DNA of 64,000 nucleotides from Frondihabitans sp. Leaf304. Its GTDB lineage: Bacteria; Actinomycetota; Actinomycetes; Actinomycetales; Microbacteriaceae. Positions 25,090-33,916 of this stretch are shown here, piece by piece. Below the pieces are notes generated by a model. It saw nothing but the letters and a program-made list of their open reading frames with translations. It searched no databases and had not been told where the DNA came from. Position 1 is the first letter of the stretch. Each line of letters starts with the position of its first letter. Where the stretch lies: the NCBI RefSeq assembly GCF_001423105.1, contig NZ_LMNV01000002.1, positions 1,367,003 to 1,431,002 of the forward strand, in the 5' to 3' direction. A program made the position numbers and the translations under genes.

Positions 25090-26147
25090 TGTTCGACGCC
25101 CGAACGACGGCCGGAACGGAGAACCGCCACCGCACGGCGGTACGCCGCGACGTGCCGCTCGCCTGCATCGCGCCAATCCCGCGCCGCGAGATCGGGGTGG
25201 GAGTCGGCGGGGCGCGGATCATGAAGTGCCGTGACGATGTCGTCCGTCGACAGGTCGCCCTCGTAGCGGTGGACCCAGCCGGGGCCGACCTCGGCGGCGA
25301 GACGCTCGGTCACCGCGTTCTGCGGCACGAGGACGGGGCGATCCAGCGACAGGGCCGTCAAGACGCCCCCGGAGTTGTGCATCTCGCGGTAGGGCAGGAC
25401 GACGAGCTCGGAGCGGCGCACGCTCTCGACCAGAGCGGCCTCGTCGAGGAACCGCAGATCGAGACTGACGCGCGCGTCGTCGTCCGCGAGACCCCGCAGG
25501 TGCTCGGCCAGCTCATCGGTGCTGGGCTTGCCGGCCACGTGGAGGCTGGCCGCACCGGGCACGGAGCGGAACACCTCGACGAGTCGCTCCACGCCCTTGT
25601 AGCGGCGGATGAGCCCGACGAAGCCGATGCGGCCGGGAAGGGCGTCCGGTTTGTCGAACCGCTCGAACCAGTCGCGGTAGTGGCCGTGCGGGATGAGCTC
25701 GGATGCCTGCCCCGATGGGGTCGGGGTCTCGTCGTTCAAGCGGATCCAGAGAGTGGTCCGCCGCTCGATCAACGCCAGCAGCGCGACCTCGCGGCGCGAG
25801 ATGCCCGACGGGCGCTCGAGATTGTGCAGCGTGCGGACGATGGGGGTGCGCGTCACGGCGAGCTTGGCCACGAGCGCCACAGTGAGCGCCTGTCGGACGA
25901 GCTTCTTCACCGGGCTCTGGCCCGAGACGAGAATCTCGGGCCAGTGCACGTGGAAGACGTCGCTGCGAGTCAGCAGGGCCGACTTCCAGGAGAAGGTGCG
26001 GAGGGTCACACCCGGCTGCGCCGACACCGCGTCACCGAGCATCACCAGGTACGGGTTCGTCGTCGGCCGAGGCCGGGGAAAGGACTGCTGCACGATGAAC
26101 GCGCTGCCCTTCCCCCGGCCCCGGCGACTGGAGACGGTCGAACTCAC
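25086..26147 (-). CDS. GT4-like glycosyltransferase
   Basis: A 353-residue GT-B enzyme. The N-terminal half has FIVQQSFPRPRPTTNPYLVMLGDAV, DVFHVHWPEI and PIVRTLHNLERPSG. The C-terminal half has RIGFVGLIRRYKGVERLVEVF, LHVAGKPS and SELVVLPYREMHNSGGVLTALSLDRPVLVP, the retaining GT-B signature with Asn-Ser-Gly instead of the usual Glu-x-x-x-x-x-x-x-Glu. It is translationally coupled to the flippase (4-bp overlap) and to the PKD protein gene (4-bp overlap). Confidence 0.87.
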   Translation of the reverse strand: MSSTVSSRRGRGKGSAFIVQQSFPRPRPTTNPYLVMLGDAVSAQPGVTLRTFSWKSALLTRSDVFHVHWPEILVSGQSPVKKLVRQALTVALVAKLAVTRTPIVRTLHNLERPSGISRREVALLALIERRTTLWIRLNDETPTPSGQASELIPHGHYRDWFERFDKPDALPGRIGFVGLIRRYKGVERLVEVFRSVPGAASLHVAGKPSTDELAEHLRGLADDDARVSLDLRFLDEAALVESVRRSELVVLPYREMHNSGGVLTALSLDRPVLVPQNAVTERLAAEVGPGWVHRYEGDLSTDDIVTALHDPRPADSHPDLAARDWRDAGERHVAAYRRAVAVLRSGRRSGVEQ

Positions 26148-29100
26148 GGCTTGAAGCCGCTCAACTGCTGGAAGCTCACCACCTGAGCACCGTTGGTGGC
26201 GCTCCCGGATTCGTAGGCGAGGACCCCGACGTCACCGGCGGTCTGCAGAGTTGCCGACGAATCGGTGGCGCTGACCGTCCAGGCGGTTGGCTCCGCGGTG
26301 CCCGTGGCCCACACTTTGGCGCGGACCAGGGTCGGACTGGTTCCGGTGACCTGCACCCGCATGCTCAGCGAGCTTCCCGCCGAGACCGTCACCGGGACGG
26401 GTGTGTCCTTCGTGAGGGCGATCGCCGTGGCCGAGTTCGGGAAGGCGCTCAGGCCGACCGTCGCCGTGCCGTTGCTCAGCAGTCGCACTGCCGCCCGGTA
26501 CTCGTTGTTCGTCGAGATCTTGCGCCCGATGGCCGAGATGTAGGTTCCGCCGCCGGTCGCCGCCTTGTCGAGACTGAACTGGAGTCGGTAGTCCGTGTCG
26601 GTCTGCTTGACGGAGGCGAGCTCCGCACCGGCTTGCGCACCGGGTCCGCTGAGCGACACCTTACCGGCGCCACCCGAGACCGAGAGAGCCGAAGCCGACC
26701 CGATCCGGGTCCATGCGCCACCCACGTCGGCGGTACCGAAGCCGTTGCTGACCGTGCGGCCGAAGGCATCGAGAGCGAACGGAACTGCCGCGGGAGCCGT
26801 CACGGTGACCGTGGCGGTCTTCGTGGTGGTGGCGCCCTTGTCGTCCGTCACCTTGAGCGAGACCGTATAGGTGCCGGCCGTCGAGTAGGTGTGACTCGTC
26901 GTCTTCCCGGTGTCTGTCGCGCCGTCACCGAAGTTCCAGGCGTACGAGGCGATGCTGCCGTCGGCGTCGGTCGACCCGCTGCCGTCGAGCGCGACCTTGA
27001 GGTCGGTCACCGTCGAGGTGAAGGCCGCGACCGGCGGCTGGTTGACTGCCGGGGCCGTGATCGTCACGTTCTGCGTCTGCACGGCAGTGGCTCCGGAGTC
27101 GTCCGTCACGGTCAGCTTGACCGCGTACGCGCCGGACGCCGTGTACGTGTGACTCGTCTTCGGCGTCGTGGTGGTCGACGTCGCCGTGCCGTCGCCGAAG
27201 CTCCAGCCGTACGAGACGACCGTGCCGTCGGGATCGCTCGACGTGGACCCGTCGACGCTGAGACCGAGACCCGAGGCCGACGACGTGAACGAGGCTGTCG
27301 GCGCGACATTCGGCGCCTTGTCCACGGTCACGGTCTTCGTCGAGACGCCGGTGGCGCCCTGATTGTCGGTCACCGTCAGCGTCACCGTGTAGGTGCCGGC
27401 CGACTGGTAGGTGTGCGTCGCCGTCTTGCCCGTGGCGGCCTTGGTGTCGCCGAAGTCCCAGGCGTAGGAGGCGACGGTGCCGTCGGAGTCACTCGACGTC
27501 GCGGCATCGGCCGAGAGGACGAGAGCGTTCGAGCTCGTGGAGAACGCAGCGGTCGGCGGCACGTTGGCGGGCGGAGCGACCGTGACGGTCTTGCTGGTCG
27601 TTCCGCTGGCTCCCTCGTTGTCTTTCACCGTCAGGGTGACGGTGTAGGTGCCCGCCGCGATGTACGTGTGGCTGGCGGTCGCCGTGGCCGCCGACGATCC
27701 GTCGCCGAAGTCCCAGGCGTACGACGAGATGCTGCCATCCGAGTCGGTGGAGGCGGCACCGCTCACGCTCACGCCGAGGTTCGTCGTGGTCGCTGTGAAG
27801 GCAGCCGTCGGCGGGGCGTTGACGCGCGGAGCCGTGACGGTGACCGAGGAGGTCGACGTCGACGACAGCCCCTCGTTGTCGGTCACGGTCAGCTTGACGG
27901 AGTAGGTGCCCGCCTGGGTGTAGGCGTGGGTCACGGTCTTCCCCGTGCCTGTCTGCCCGTCACCGAAGTCCCAGGCAGAGGAGGCGACGGACCCGTCGGA
28001 GTCGGAGGACGCCGACGCGTCGAACGCTGCCGAGAGGTCGGTGGTCGTCGAGGTGAAGGAGGCCGTGGGCGCGACGTTGACTCGCGGCGCCGTCACCGTC
28101 ACCTGACCGGTCGACGTTCCGACCGCTCCCTTGTCGTCGGTCACCGTGAGGGTGACCGTGTACGTGCCGGCCTTGTCGTAGGTGTGCGCAGGCGTCTTGC
28201 CGGTGCCCGAGGCGTTGTCGCCGAAGTCCCAGGCGTAGCTCGCCACGGTCCCGTCGGTGTCAGCCGAGGCCGAGGCATCGAACGAGGCCGAGAGGTCTTT
28301 CACCGAGGAGGTGAACGACGACGTCGGCGCGACGTTGACGGTGCCGGCACCCAGAGCGTAGTGGTCGCTCACCGTGGCGGCCGAGAGGGCCCGACTGTAG
28401 ATGGACACCTCGTCGATGGATCCGGCGAAGTAGGCGCTCGAGGAGCCCCACGTGGTGTCGCCGCCGATCTTCCAGTACCCCGTGTAGGCCTGGGCGTTCG
28501 GGGTCGGGTTCGTGCCCTGGAGCACTCCGTCGACGTACAGCTTGAGGCCGTCCGACGACTGCGATGCGACGACCTGGTGCCAGGTGCCGTCGTTGTAGGA
28601 GCCCGGGGTCGTGATCGTGTTCGTCTGACCCGTGTAGGTGCCGAAGACGAGCTGACCGTTGTCCTGCATGTAGACGTGCCGGTCGTACGAACCCGACTGT
28701 CCCGTCTGGCTGGAGCCGAAGCCGACGATCTTGCCGCCCGACGTCGTGGTCGTCTTGAACCACGATTCGATCGTGTAGACCTCGGGGTCGTTGAACGACT
28801 GCGAGCTATTGACCTGACCGCTCGAGCCGTCGAACGTCGCCGCCGTGTCGGAGACTCCCGAGAGAGCGCCCTTAGTGCCCTGCGTCACGCCACCGGCATA
28901 GCTGCCGGATGCACCCGAGAGGCTCGAGTCCTTCGCTGTGGAGGCGCCCGCGGAGTCACCGAGGCGGTAGTAGAGGTACGGGTCGTCGGTAAAGACCCGG
29001 CTGCCGTAGTTGTCGCTCGGAGCCGAGTTGAGCTGTGAGGCGTAGCCGGCCGCGACGTACTGGTTGTTCGCCTGCGTCTGCGTCAGAGCCGTCGGGTAGA

Positions 29101-31375
29101 CCGACACGTCGTCGATCGAGCCGTTGAGGAAGTTCGCTCCGGACCACGACGAGTCGCCGCCGACTCTCCAGTAGCCGCTGTAGTCCTGGGCGCTCGTCAC
29201 GTCGCTGCGGGTGCCGACACGCTTGCCGTCGACGAAGAGTTGCATTCCCGAGCTGCTGAGCGTGCCGACCAGCTGGTGCCACGCGCCGTCATTCAGGGCC
29301 GAGGGGCTCGTGAGGGTCTGCGTGTTGCCGTTGTAGACGCCGAAGTTCACCTTGCCGGACTGGTCCATGTAGAGGTGGCGGTCGTACGACGACGACGTGC
29401 CGGTGGGCGAGTTGCCGAAGCCGACGATCTTGCCGCCGTCGGTCGACGTGGTCTTGACCCACGCCTCGACCGAGAACGTCTGAGGGCCGGCGACGGCCGT
29501 CCGGGTCGCGGCGAGACCGTTGCCCGTGCCATCGAAGGTCGACGCGGTGTCACCGTCGACGGTTGCTCCCGTTGCGCCGCGAGACACTCCGGATCCTGCC
29601 GTCATGTCGTTGTAGCCGGCGGCGTCGAAGACCGTGGTGCCGCTGGCCTCGTCGAAGCGCCAGAACGACGACGCACCCTGCGCGAGGACGGTGTTGGTGT
29701 AGGTCGAGGGCTGCTTCGACGAGACCGTCACGGAGACGCCGTCACCGAGAACGGTGTTGCCGTCCGGATCGGTGGCGCGGAGGCGGTAGCTGTACGTGGC
29801 CCCCGGGGTGAGCCCGGTGTCGGTGAAGCCCATCGCAGGCTTGTTCCAGACCGACGAGTCGGCCTTGACCTTGTAGATCGGAGTGGTCTGGTTGTTATCG
29901 CGGTAGAGCTCGTACGACAGCAACGAGTTGTCGGGGTCGGAGTTGGCGGGCCAACTCAGGCGAACTGAACCGGACGAGAGCGAGATGCCGCTCGGCACGA
30001 ATGTCGCGCCGCTTGCCTGCGGGCCCATCTTCTTGGGGGCGACCGACGGAACGGCGAAGCGGGCGAGGCCCTGCTGACGGACGCCGTTGACGGTCGTGAA
30101 CTCACCGCCGTAGACGACGTACTTCGAGTTGGCCGCAACACTCCAGGGGCCCTGAGTCTTGCCGGTGAAGGTGCCCGTGTTGAACTCGGGGTACCAGTTG
30201 AGCAGCGACGGGGCGGGGTTACCGGCCCAGTTGTAGTAGCCGTAGGGGTCAGCGGTCACCGTCTGCGTCGCGTCCTTGGAGAACGCGATGGCGCGGTGGA
30301 ACGTCCAGTTCGACTGCGGGTCGGTCTGGGGGAAGCCGCCGATGTTGCCGCAGTAGTGCGGGTGGCCCGCGACATACTCGGCATTGTCGGTCACGGCGAC
30401 GCTGTAGGTGTCGCCGTGGCAGTCCTCGACCCAGGCCAGGTTGCCCGTTGCCCAGTCGGCACGGAACGAGCCCTCGAGTGTGCCCGGGCCGAAGGTGTAG
30501 CCGGAGCCGTAGACGCCGCTCGCGTCGCTGGTCAGCGAGGTGATCGCCGCCTGCGTGCCCGCGTTCCTGACGACGTTGTTGGATGCCCAGGGCTGGAGCG
30601 CACCCGTCGCGTCGACTGCGCCGAGACCGTAACCGGGGTTCGATGAGCCGTTGAGCGTGGTGAAGCTTCCGCCGATGACGAGCTTCTGCCCATCCGGTGA
30701 GACGGCGAGCGCGTTGACGTCGCCCCCGTCCGCGGAGGCTGTGAAAGGCACGTTCTTGCCGGCCGACGTCAGAGCCGCCACCTTGTTGTGGGTTTCCTTG
30801 TTGACGGTCGAGAACACGCCGCCGACGTAGACGGTGGAACCGGACGTGACGATCGCGTTGACGGTCGAGTTCAGAGTCGGCGCAAAACCGCTCACCACCG
30901 CGCCCGTGGTGGGATCGAGCGCGACGACGCGGTACGCGTTCGAGCCGTTGACGGTGGTGAACGAACCGCCGACATAGAGGCGAGAGCCGTCCGGCGAGGC
31001 CGTTACCGCTCGGACCTGGCCGTTGAGCACGGGCGCGAACGAGGAGTTCAGCACACCGGTGGTGAGGTTGTATGAGAGCAGATACGACCGCGCAACCGTG
31101 TTCGCACCAGCGGCAGACCCGGCCGGCTGAGCCGTCGTGAAGTTTCCGCCCGCGTAGACGTTGTTGCCGACGATGGTCTGCGACCACACGACGCCGTTGA
31201 TCTGCGGCGTCGGCAGGGAATCCGCGGTCACGGTGGTCGGAGTCTTCGGGTCCGCCGGGTTCGTGGGCGCCGTGTCCGCGTGCGCGGGGGCTGCCAGGGC
31301 GAAACTGCTCAGGACGATGACGGCGGCGGCGGCGATGCTGGCAACGCGCAGGCGCGGCGGCACGGATTGCTCCAT
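26144..31375 (-). CDS. Giant secreted protein: beta-propeller, Fn3, two LamG, six PKD, C-terminal module
   Basis: A 1743-residue protein from the ATG at 31375 (AGAGG upstream; a GTG at 31390 is the alternative). A signal peptide of about 34 residues ends in APAHA. Then, roughly: repeated NVYAGGNFTT / RLYVGGSFTTVNG blades of a delta-60-like propeller (40-455), a fibronectin-III-like domain (460-555), two LamG/concanavalin-like domains (560-1010) that share SYDRH and YSGYW-type segments, six PKD domains with the YAWDFGDG core (1015-1530), and a final 210-residue module related to the N-terminus of the beta-helix protein at 35414. There is no sortase motif or C-terminal membrane anchor. It probably binds surface or environmental polysaccharide. 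It is first in an operon with GT4 and flippase. Confidence 0.9.
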   Translation of the reverse strand: MEQSVPPRLRVASIAAAAVIVLSSFALAAPAHADTAPTNPADPKTPTTVTADSLPTPQINGVVWSQTIVGNNVYAGGNFTTAQPAGSAAGANTVARSYLLSYNLTTGVLNSSFAPVLNGQVRAVTASPDGSRLYVGGSFTTVNGSNAYRVVALDPTTGAVVSGFAPTLNSTVNAIVTSGSTVYVGGVFSTVNKETHNKVAALTSAGKNVPFTASADGGDVNALAVSPDGQKLVIGGSFTTLNGSSNPGYGLGAVDATGALQPWASNNVVRNAGTQAAITSLTSDASGVYGSGYTFGPGTLEGSFRADWATGNLAWVEDCHGDTYSVAVTDNAEYVAGHPHYCGNIGGFPQTDPQSNWTFHRAIAFSKDATQTVTADPYGYYNWAGNPAPSLLNWYPEFNTGTFTGKTQGPWSVAANSKYVVYGGEFTTVNGVRQQGLARFAVPSVAPKKMGPQASGATFVPSGISLSSGSVRLSWPANSDPDNSLLSYELYRDNNQTTPIYKVKADSSVWNKPAMGFTDTGLTPGATYSYRLRATDPDGNTVLGDGVSVTVSSKQPSTYTNTVLAQGASSFWRFDEASGTTVFDAAGYNDMTAGSGVSRGATGATVDGDTASTFDGTGNGLAATRTAVAGPQTFSVEAWVKTTSTDGGKIVGFGNSPTGTSSSYDRHLYMDQSGKVNFGVYNGNTQTLTSPSALNDGAWHQLVGTLSSSGMQLFVDGKRVGTRSDVTSAQDYSGYWRVGGDSSWSGANFLNGSIDDVSVYPTALTQTQANNQYVAAGYASQLNSAPSDNYGSRVFTDDPYLYYRLGDSAGASTAKDSSLSGASGSYAGGVTQGTKGALSGVSDTAATFDGSSGQVNSSQSFNDPEVYTIESWFKTTTTSGGKIVGFGSSQTGQSGSYDRHVYMQDNGQLVFGTYTGQTNTITTPGSYNDGTWHQVVASQSSDGLKLYVDGVLQGTNPTPNAQAYTGYWKIGGDTTWGSSSAYFAGSIDEVSIYSRALSAATVSDHYALGAGTVNVAPTSSFTSSVKDLSASFDASASADTDGTVASYAWDFGDNASGTGKTPAHTYDKAGTYTVTLTVTDDKGAVGTSTGQVTVTAPRVNVAPTASFTSTTTDLSAAFDASASSDSDGSVASSAWDFGDGQTGTGKTVTHAYTQAGTYSVKLTVTDNEGLSSTSTSSVTVTAPRVNAPPTAAFTATTTNLGVSVSGAASTDSDGSISSYAWDFGDGSSAATATASHTYIAAGTYTVTLTVKDNEGASGTTSKTVTVAPPANVPPTAAFSTSSNALVLSADAATSSDSDGTVASYAWDFGDTKAATGKTATHTYQSAGTYTVTLTVTDNQGATGVSTKTVTVDKAPNVAPTASFTSSASGLGLSVDGSTSSDPDGTVVSYGWSFGDGTATSTTTTPKTSHTYTASGAYAVKLTVTDDSGATAVQTQNVTITAPAVNQPPVAAFTSTVTDLKVALDGSGSTDADGSIASYAWNFGDGATDTGKTTSHTYSTAGTYTVSLKVTDDKGATTTKTATVTVTAPAAVPFALDAFGRTVSNGFGTADVGGAWTRIGSASALSVSGGAGKVSLSGPGAQAGAELASVKQTDTDYRLQFSLDKAATGGGTYISAIGRKISTNNEYRAAVRLLSNGTATVGLSAFPNSATAIALTKDTPVPVTVSAGSSLSMRVQVTGTSPTLVRAKVWATGTAEPTAWTVSATDSSATLQTAGDVGVLAYESGSATNGAQVVSFQQLSGFKP
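26790..28340 (-). repeat. Six in-frame PKD-domain repeats
   Basis: Units of about 255 bp each encode a PKD domain of about 85 residues (N-x-P-P-T-A-x-F ... YAWDFGDG ... HTY ... GTYTVTLTVTD). Similarity is protein-level with clear DNA relatedness, so the tract can expand or contract by recombination. The fifth unit is a little longer and carries GWSFGDG plus a TTTTP insertion. Confidence 0.85.
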
Positions 31376-31430
31376 GGAGGCCTCTAACACTTCGGGTAAG
31401 CCGTGGGGTCGGGTTTCCCACGTGTGATCT

Positions 31431-31491
31431 GCGTGAGTTTCGGGTTCACGACTGCCGCGAGTTTCGGGTTCACAGCAGTAAATCGACTATA
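31431..31491 (-). promoter_or_regulatory. Promoter region of the PKD protein operon with 24-bp direct repeats
   Basis: GAGTTTCGGGTTCAC occurs at 31435-31449 and 31459-31473, exactly 24 bp apart, and lies between the start codon and a minus-strand TATAGT (31486-31491), a good -10 candidate. Two repeats just downstream of the -10 suggest a binding site for a repressor or a leader element. Upstream at about 31515-31535 is CCCCCAAATAGGGG, another short inverted sequence. Confidence 0.45.
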
Positions 31492-31590
31492 GGTGACCCC
31501 CGCTCGGGTTACATACCCCCAAATAGGGGTGGAACGGTTCGCAGAACGGAAAACAAGGATCCGACTGCTCCGGTCCAGGCTCGGACGAGC

Positions 31591-32277
31591 CTATTTGGCG
31601 GCCTCACCCTGGAACACCACGGCCGGAACGGACGTCCCGTAATCGACGGTGATCCGCACGTCTCCCTGCTCCTTGGCCGGCACCGGGAACGTGTACGTCG
31701 CCATCGCCGTCTTGCCTGCTGCGATCGAGTTCGGGAACCCCTTTCGCTGCGACACGAGCTCACTGGAGGGGGTGTCGTCAGAACCGTAGGTGACGTTCAC
31801 GACAGTGGATGTCAGATCGAGCGTCTTCGACGAGCCGTTGTCGATGGAGACGGTGAAGCGGACGGACGGGCCGGAGACCTCGCCGACTCCGTCGCCCTTG
31901 CCCGAGACGGATGCGACTCCCTCGAGAGACACGCCCACCTGCGAGGTGAGCTTGGCCGGTGTACCGAGATCGACGGGCTTCTGCGCGAGACCCGAGGAGG
32001 TTCCGGGCTCGGCCGTGGCCGATGGGGTCGCCCCTGGGACGCTCTGAGTGCCGACGGCCGGCTTCTCTGTGGGCTCGATCGTTGCCGAGCCGGCGCCCGG
32101 TGTCGCGCTGGCTCTCGAGGTCGGGGCGTCGGAATACGTCGCAGTCGCGCTGTTCGTGGGCCCGGCAACGGGTGCGTTGCCGGCATTCGTGAGCACGACG
32201 ACGAGAAGGACGACCACAAGGGCGACCCCCACGACGATGCTGGCTGTGGCGATGACGGCGCGACGGGAGACGCTCAT
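31591..32277 (-). CDS. Membrane-anchored exported protein, telokin-like (DUF4352-like)
   Basis: A 228-residue protein with a short cytoplasmic start, one membrane helix (AVIATASIVVGVALVVVLLVVVLT), a Ser/Thr/Pro/Ala-rich spacer (about 32-100) and a C-terminal beta-sandwich of about 120 residues (SVRFTVSIDNGSSKTLDLTSTVVNVTYG, then TYTFPVPAKEQGDVRITVDYG). That domain resembles DUF4352-type immunoglobulin-like folds. RBS AGAGGA is visible. Its role in the locus is unknown. A short hairpin GGCTCG/CGAGCC at 31577-31592 follows the stop. Confidence 0.75.
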   Translation of the reverse strand: MSVSRRAVIATASIVVGVALVVVLLVVVLTNAGNAPVAGPTNSATATYSDAPTSRASATPGAGSATIEPTEKPAVGTQSVPGATPSATAEPGTSSGLAQKPVDLGTPAKLTSQVGVSLEGVASVSGKGDGVGEVSGPSVRFTVSIDNGSSKTLDLTSTVVNVTYGSDDTPSSELVSQRKGFPNSIAAGKTAMATYTFPVPAKEQGDVRITVDYGTSVPAVVFQGEAAK

Positions 32278-32335
32278 GCCTGGTCCTCTCGGGTCGAAGG
32301 GCGCTACGGCGACCGACTGCTATTATCGCCGGACC

Positions 32336-33916
32336 TTGACCACGTCATCACAGCGCGTCGCTTCCCGAAGAGCCGACTCGGCGACCGCGACCGGCCGCTT
32401 CCGCTTGTCTCCCGCCGGTATTGCCGTCGCGCTCTTCGTCGTGGCGACGGTGATCGCGCTCCTGGGTTCGTGGAACGTGTCGCTCTGGACCGACGAGGCA
32501 GCCACGATCTCCGCCGCGAGACGCAGCACCGGAGAGCTGTGGCAGCTGGTCCACAACATCGACGCGGTGCATGCCGTCTACTACTTCGTCATCCACTTCT
32601 GGGGAGGGGCATTCGGCTGGAGCGCCTTCGCGCTGCGGCTGCCGAGCGCCCTGGCCGCGGGGGCCACCGTCGTCGGCGTGTGGTCGCTGGCACGACGACT
32701 CGGGCGTCCGGATGCCGCCTTGACAGCAGCCGTCGTCGCCATCGTCCTGCCCCGCATCACCTGGATGGGCATCGAGGCGCGGTCGTTCGGGCTCAGCGCC
32801 GCCATCGCGGTCTGGGCGACGGTAGCCCTGGTAGTCGCACTGCGAGGCGAACGAAAGACACGTGCCTGGGCCGGGTACGGGATCCTCGTCGCCGCCGGCT
32901 GCGCACTCAATATCTACGTCGCACTGCTCGTCGTCGCCCACGCCGTCACCGTGGCAGCCCTCCTCGCCGCCCGGGCGGCCAGCGTGCGTCGTGCCGCCGC
33001 GTGGTTGGTCAGCGCGGTGCTCGGGGTCGCGATCGCCTCCCCCGTCGTGGTGGCCTCTCTCGGCCAGCGCGGGCAACTCGGCGACAACGCGGTGTCGGCC
33101 CCGGCTCTCATCCGCCGCGCGATCGTCAATCAGTGGTTCCTCGGCGAGACACCCACGCGCGTGGGGGCGTCCAGCGACGGTCAGTCGCTGTGGTCGCTCG
33201 CGGCGCTCGCTCTCGCAGTGGTCGGCTGGGCACTCATCGTGGTCGCCGTCGTGGCTTTGGTTCGGCGACGCGATCGCCTCGCCGTGGTCGTCGCGCTGAC
33301 CTGGCTGCTGCTTCCCACCGCGATCGTCGCCGTCTACTCCCTGGCCGTCTCGCCGCTCTACAACCCGCGGTACTTCACCTTCTGCGCGCCGGCGGCAGCC
33401 CTCCTCATCGGGATCGGCATCACCTCTCTCGGCCGGCGCTGGTTGAGGCTCGGCGCGGTTGCGCTCGTCGCCCTCCTGGCCCTTCCGATCTACCTCTCGC
33501 AGCGCCAGGAAACCGGTAAGAGCGGCACGGACTGGTCAGCGACAGCGGCCTGGATCGACTCCCATGCGCAGCCCGGCGACGGGGTGTACTTCGCGCCGCT
33601 CGACACGACGACGGCGGCCACAGTCGAGCGGACGACTCGCAATATCGCTGTGGCCTACCCCGACGACTTCGTCGGGCTGCGTGACCTCACGCTGGTCGTA
33701 GCCCCGACGACGGACGCAAGCCTGCGCGGCGTCTCTGCTCGACTTGACGCCAGCTCGAAGCGGCTGAGCGACGTGAAGCGTGTGTGGGTCGTCCGACCGA
33801 GCGACTACGCCCGGGAGTCCGCCGCCTTCGACGATGCAGCCCTGGAGAGTGCGGGCTTCCACCCGAAAGCACGCTTCGAGGGCCCCATGGACGACGTTCT
33901 CGAATACGCCCGCTGA
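32336..33916 (+). CDS. GT39/PMT-like membrane mannosyltransferase
   Basis: A 526-residue GT-C enzyme with about eleven membrane segments. GSWNVSLWTDEAATISAARRS carries the first-loop Asp-Glu pair typical of PMT/ArnT enzymes, and LYNPRYFTFCAPAAALLIGIG is a late conserved block. The open frame extends to 32048 through the divergent gene, so a real start must be downstream. I chose the TTG at 32336, which sits ten bases after TATTAT (32321-32326) and would be leaderless; this is uncertain. The 3-prime end overlaps the convergent ligase gene by 112 bp. Confidence 0.8.
   Translation: MTTSSQRVASRRADSATATGRFRLSPAGIAVALFVVATVIALLGSWNVSLWTDEAATISAARRSTGELWQLVHNIDAVHAVYYFVIHFWGGAFGWSAFALRLPSALAAGATVVGVWSLARRLGRPDAALTAAVVAIVLPRITWMGIEARSFGLSAAIAVWATVALVVALRGERKTRAWAGYGILVAAGCALNIYVALLVVAHAVTVAALLAARAASVRRAAAWLVSAVLGVAIASPVVVASLGQRGQLGDNAVSAPALIRRAIVNQWFLGETPTRVGASSDGQSLWSLAALALAVVGWALIVVAVVALVRRRDRLAVVVALTWLLLPTAIVAVYSLAVSPLYNPRYFTFCAPAAALLIGIGITSLGRRWLRLGAVALVALLALPIYLSQRQETGKSGTDWSATAAWIDSHAQPGDGVYFAPLDTTTAATVERTTRNIAVAYPDDFVGLRDLTLVVAPTTDASLRGVSARLDASSKRLSDVKRVWVVRPSDYARESAAFDDAALESAGFHPKARFEGPMDDVLEYAR

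Noticed and set aside
26633-29038. 801-codon plus-strand open frame
   Set aside because: Antisense shadow of the PKD/LamG repeats; the low-stop pattern follows from GC-rich codons of the true gene.
30249-31421. 390-codon open frame beside the giant protein
   Set aside because: Same-strand shadow of the propeller region in another frame, dominated by Arg and His.
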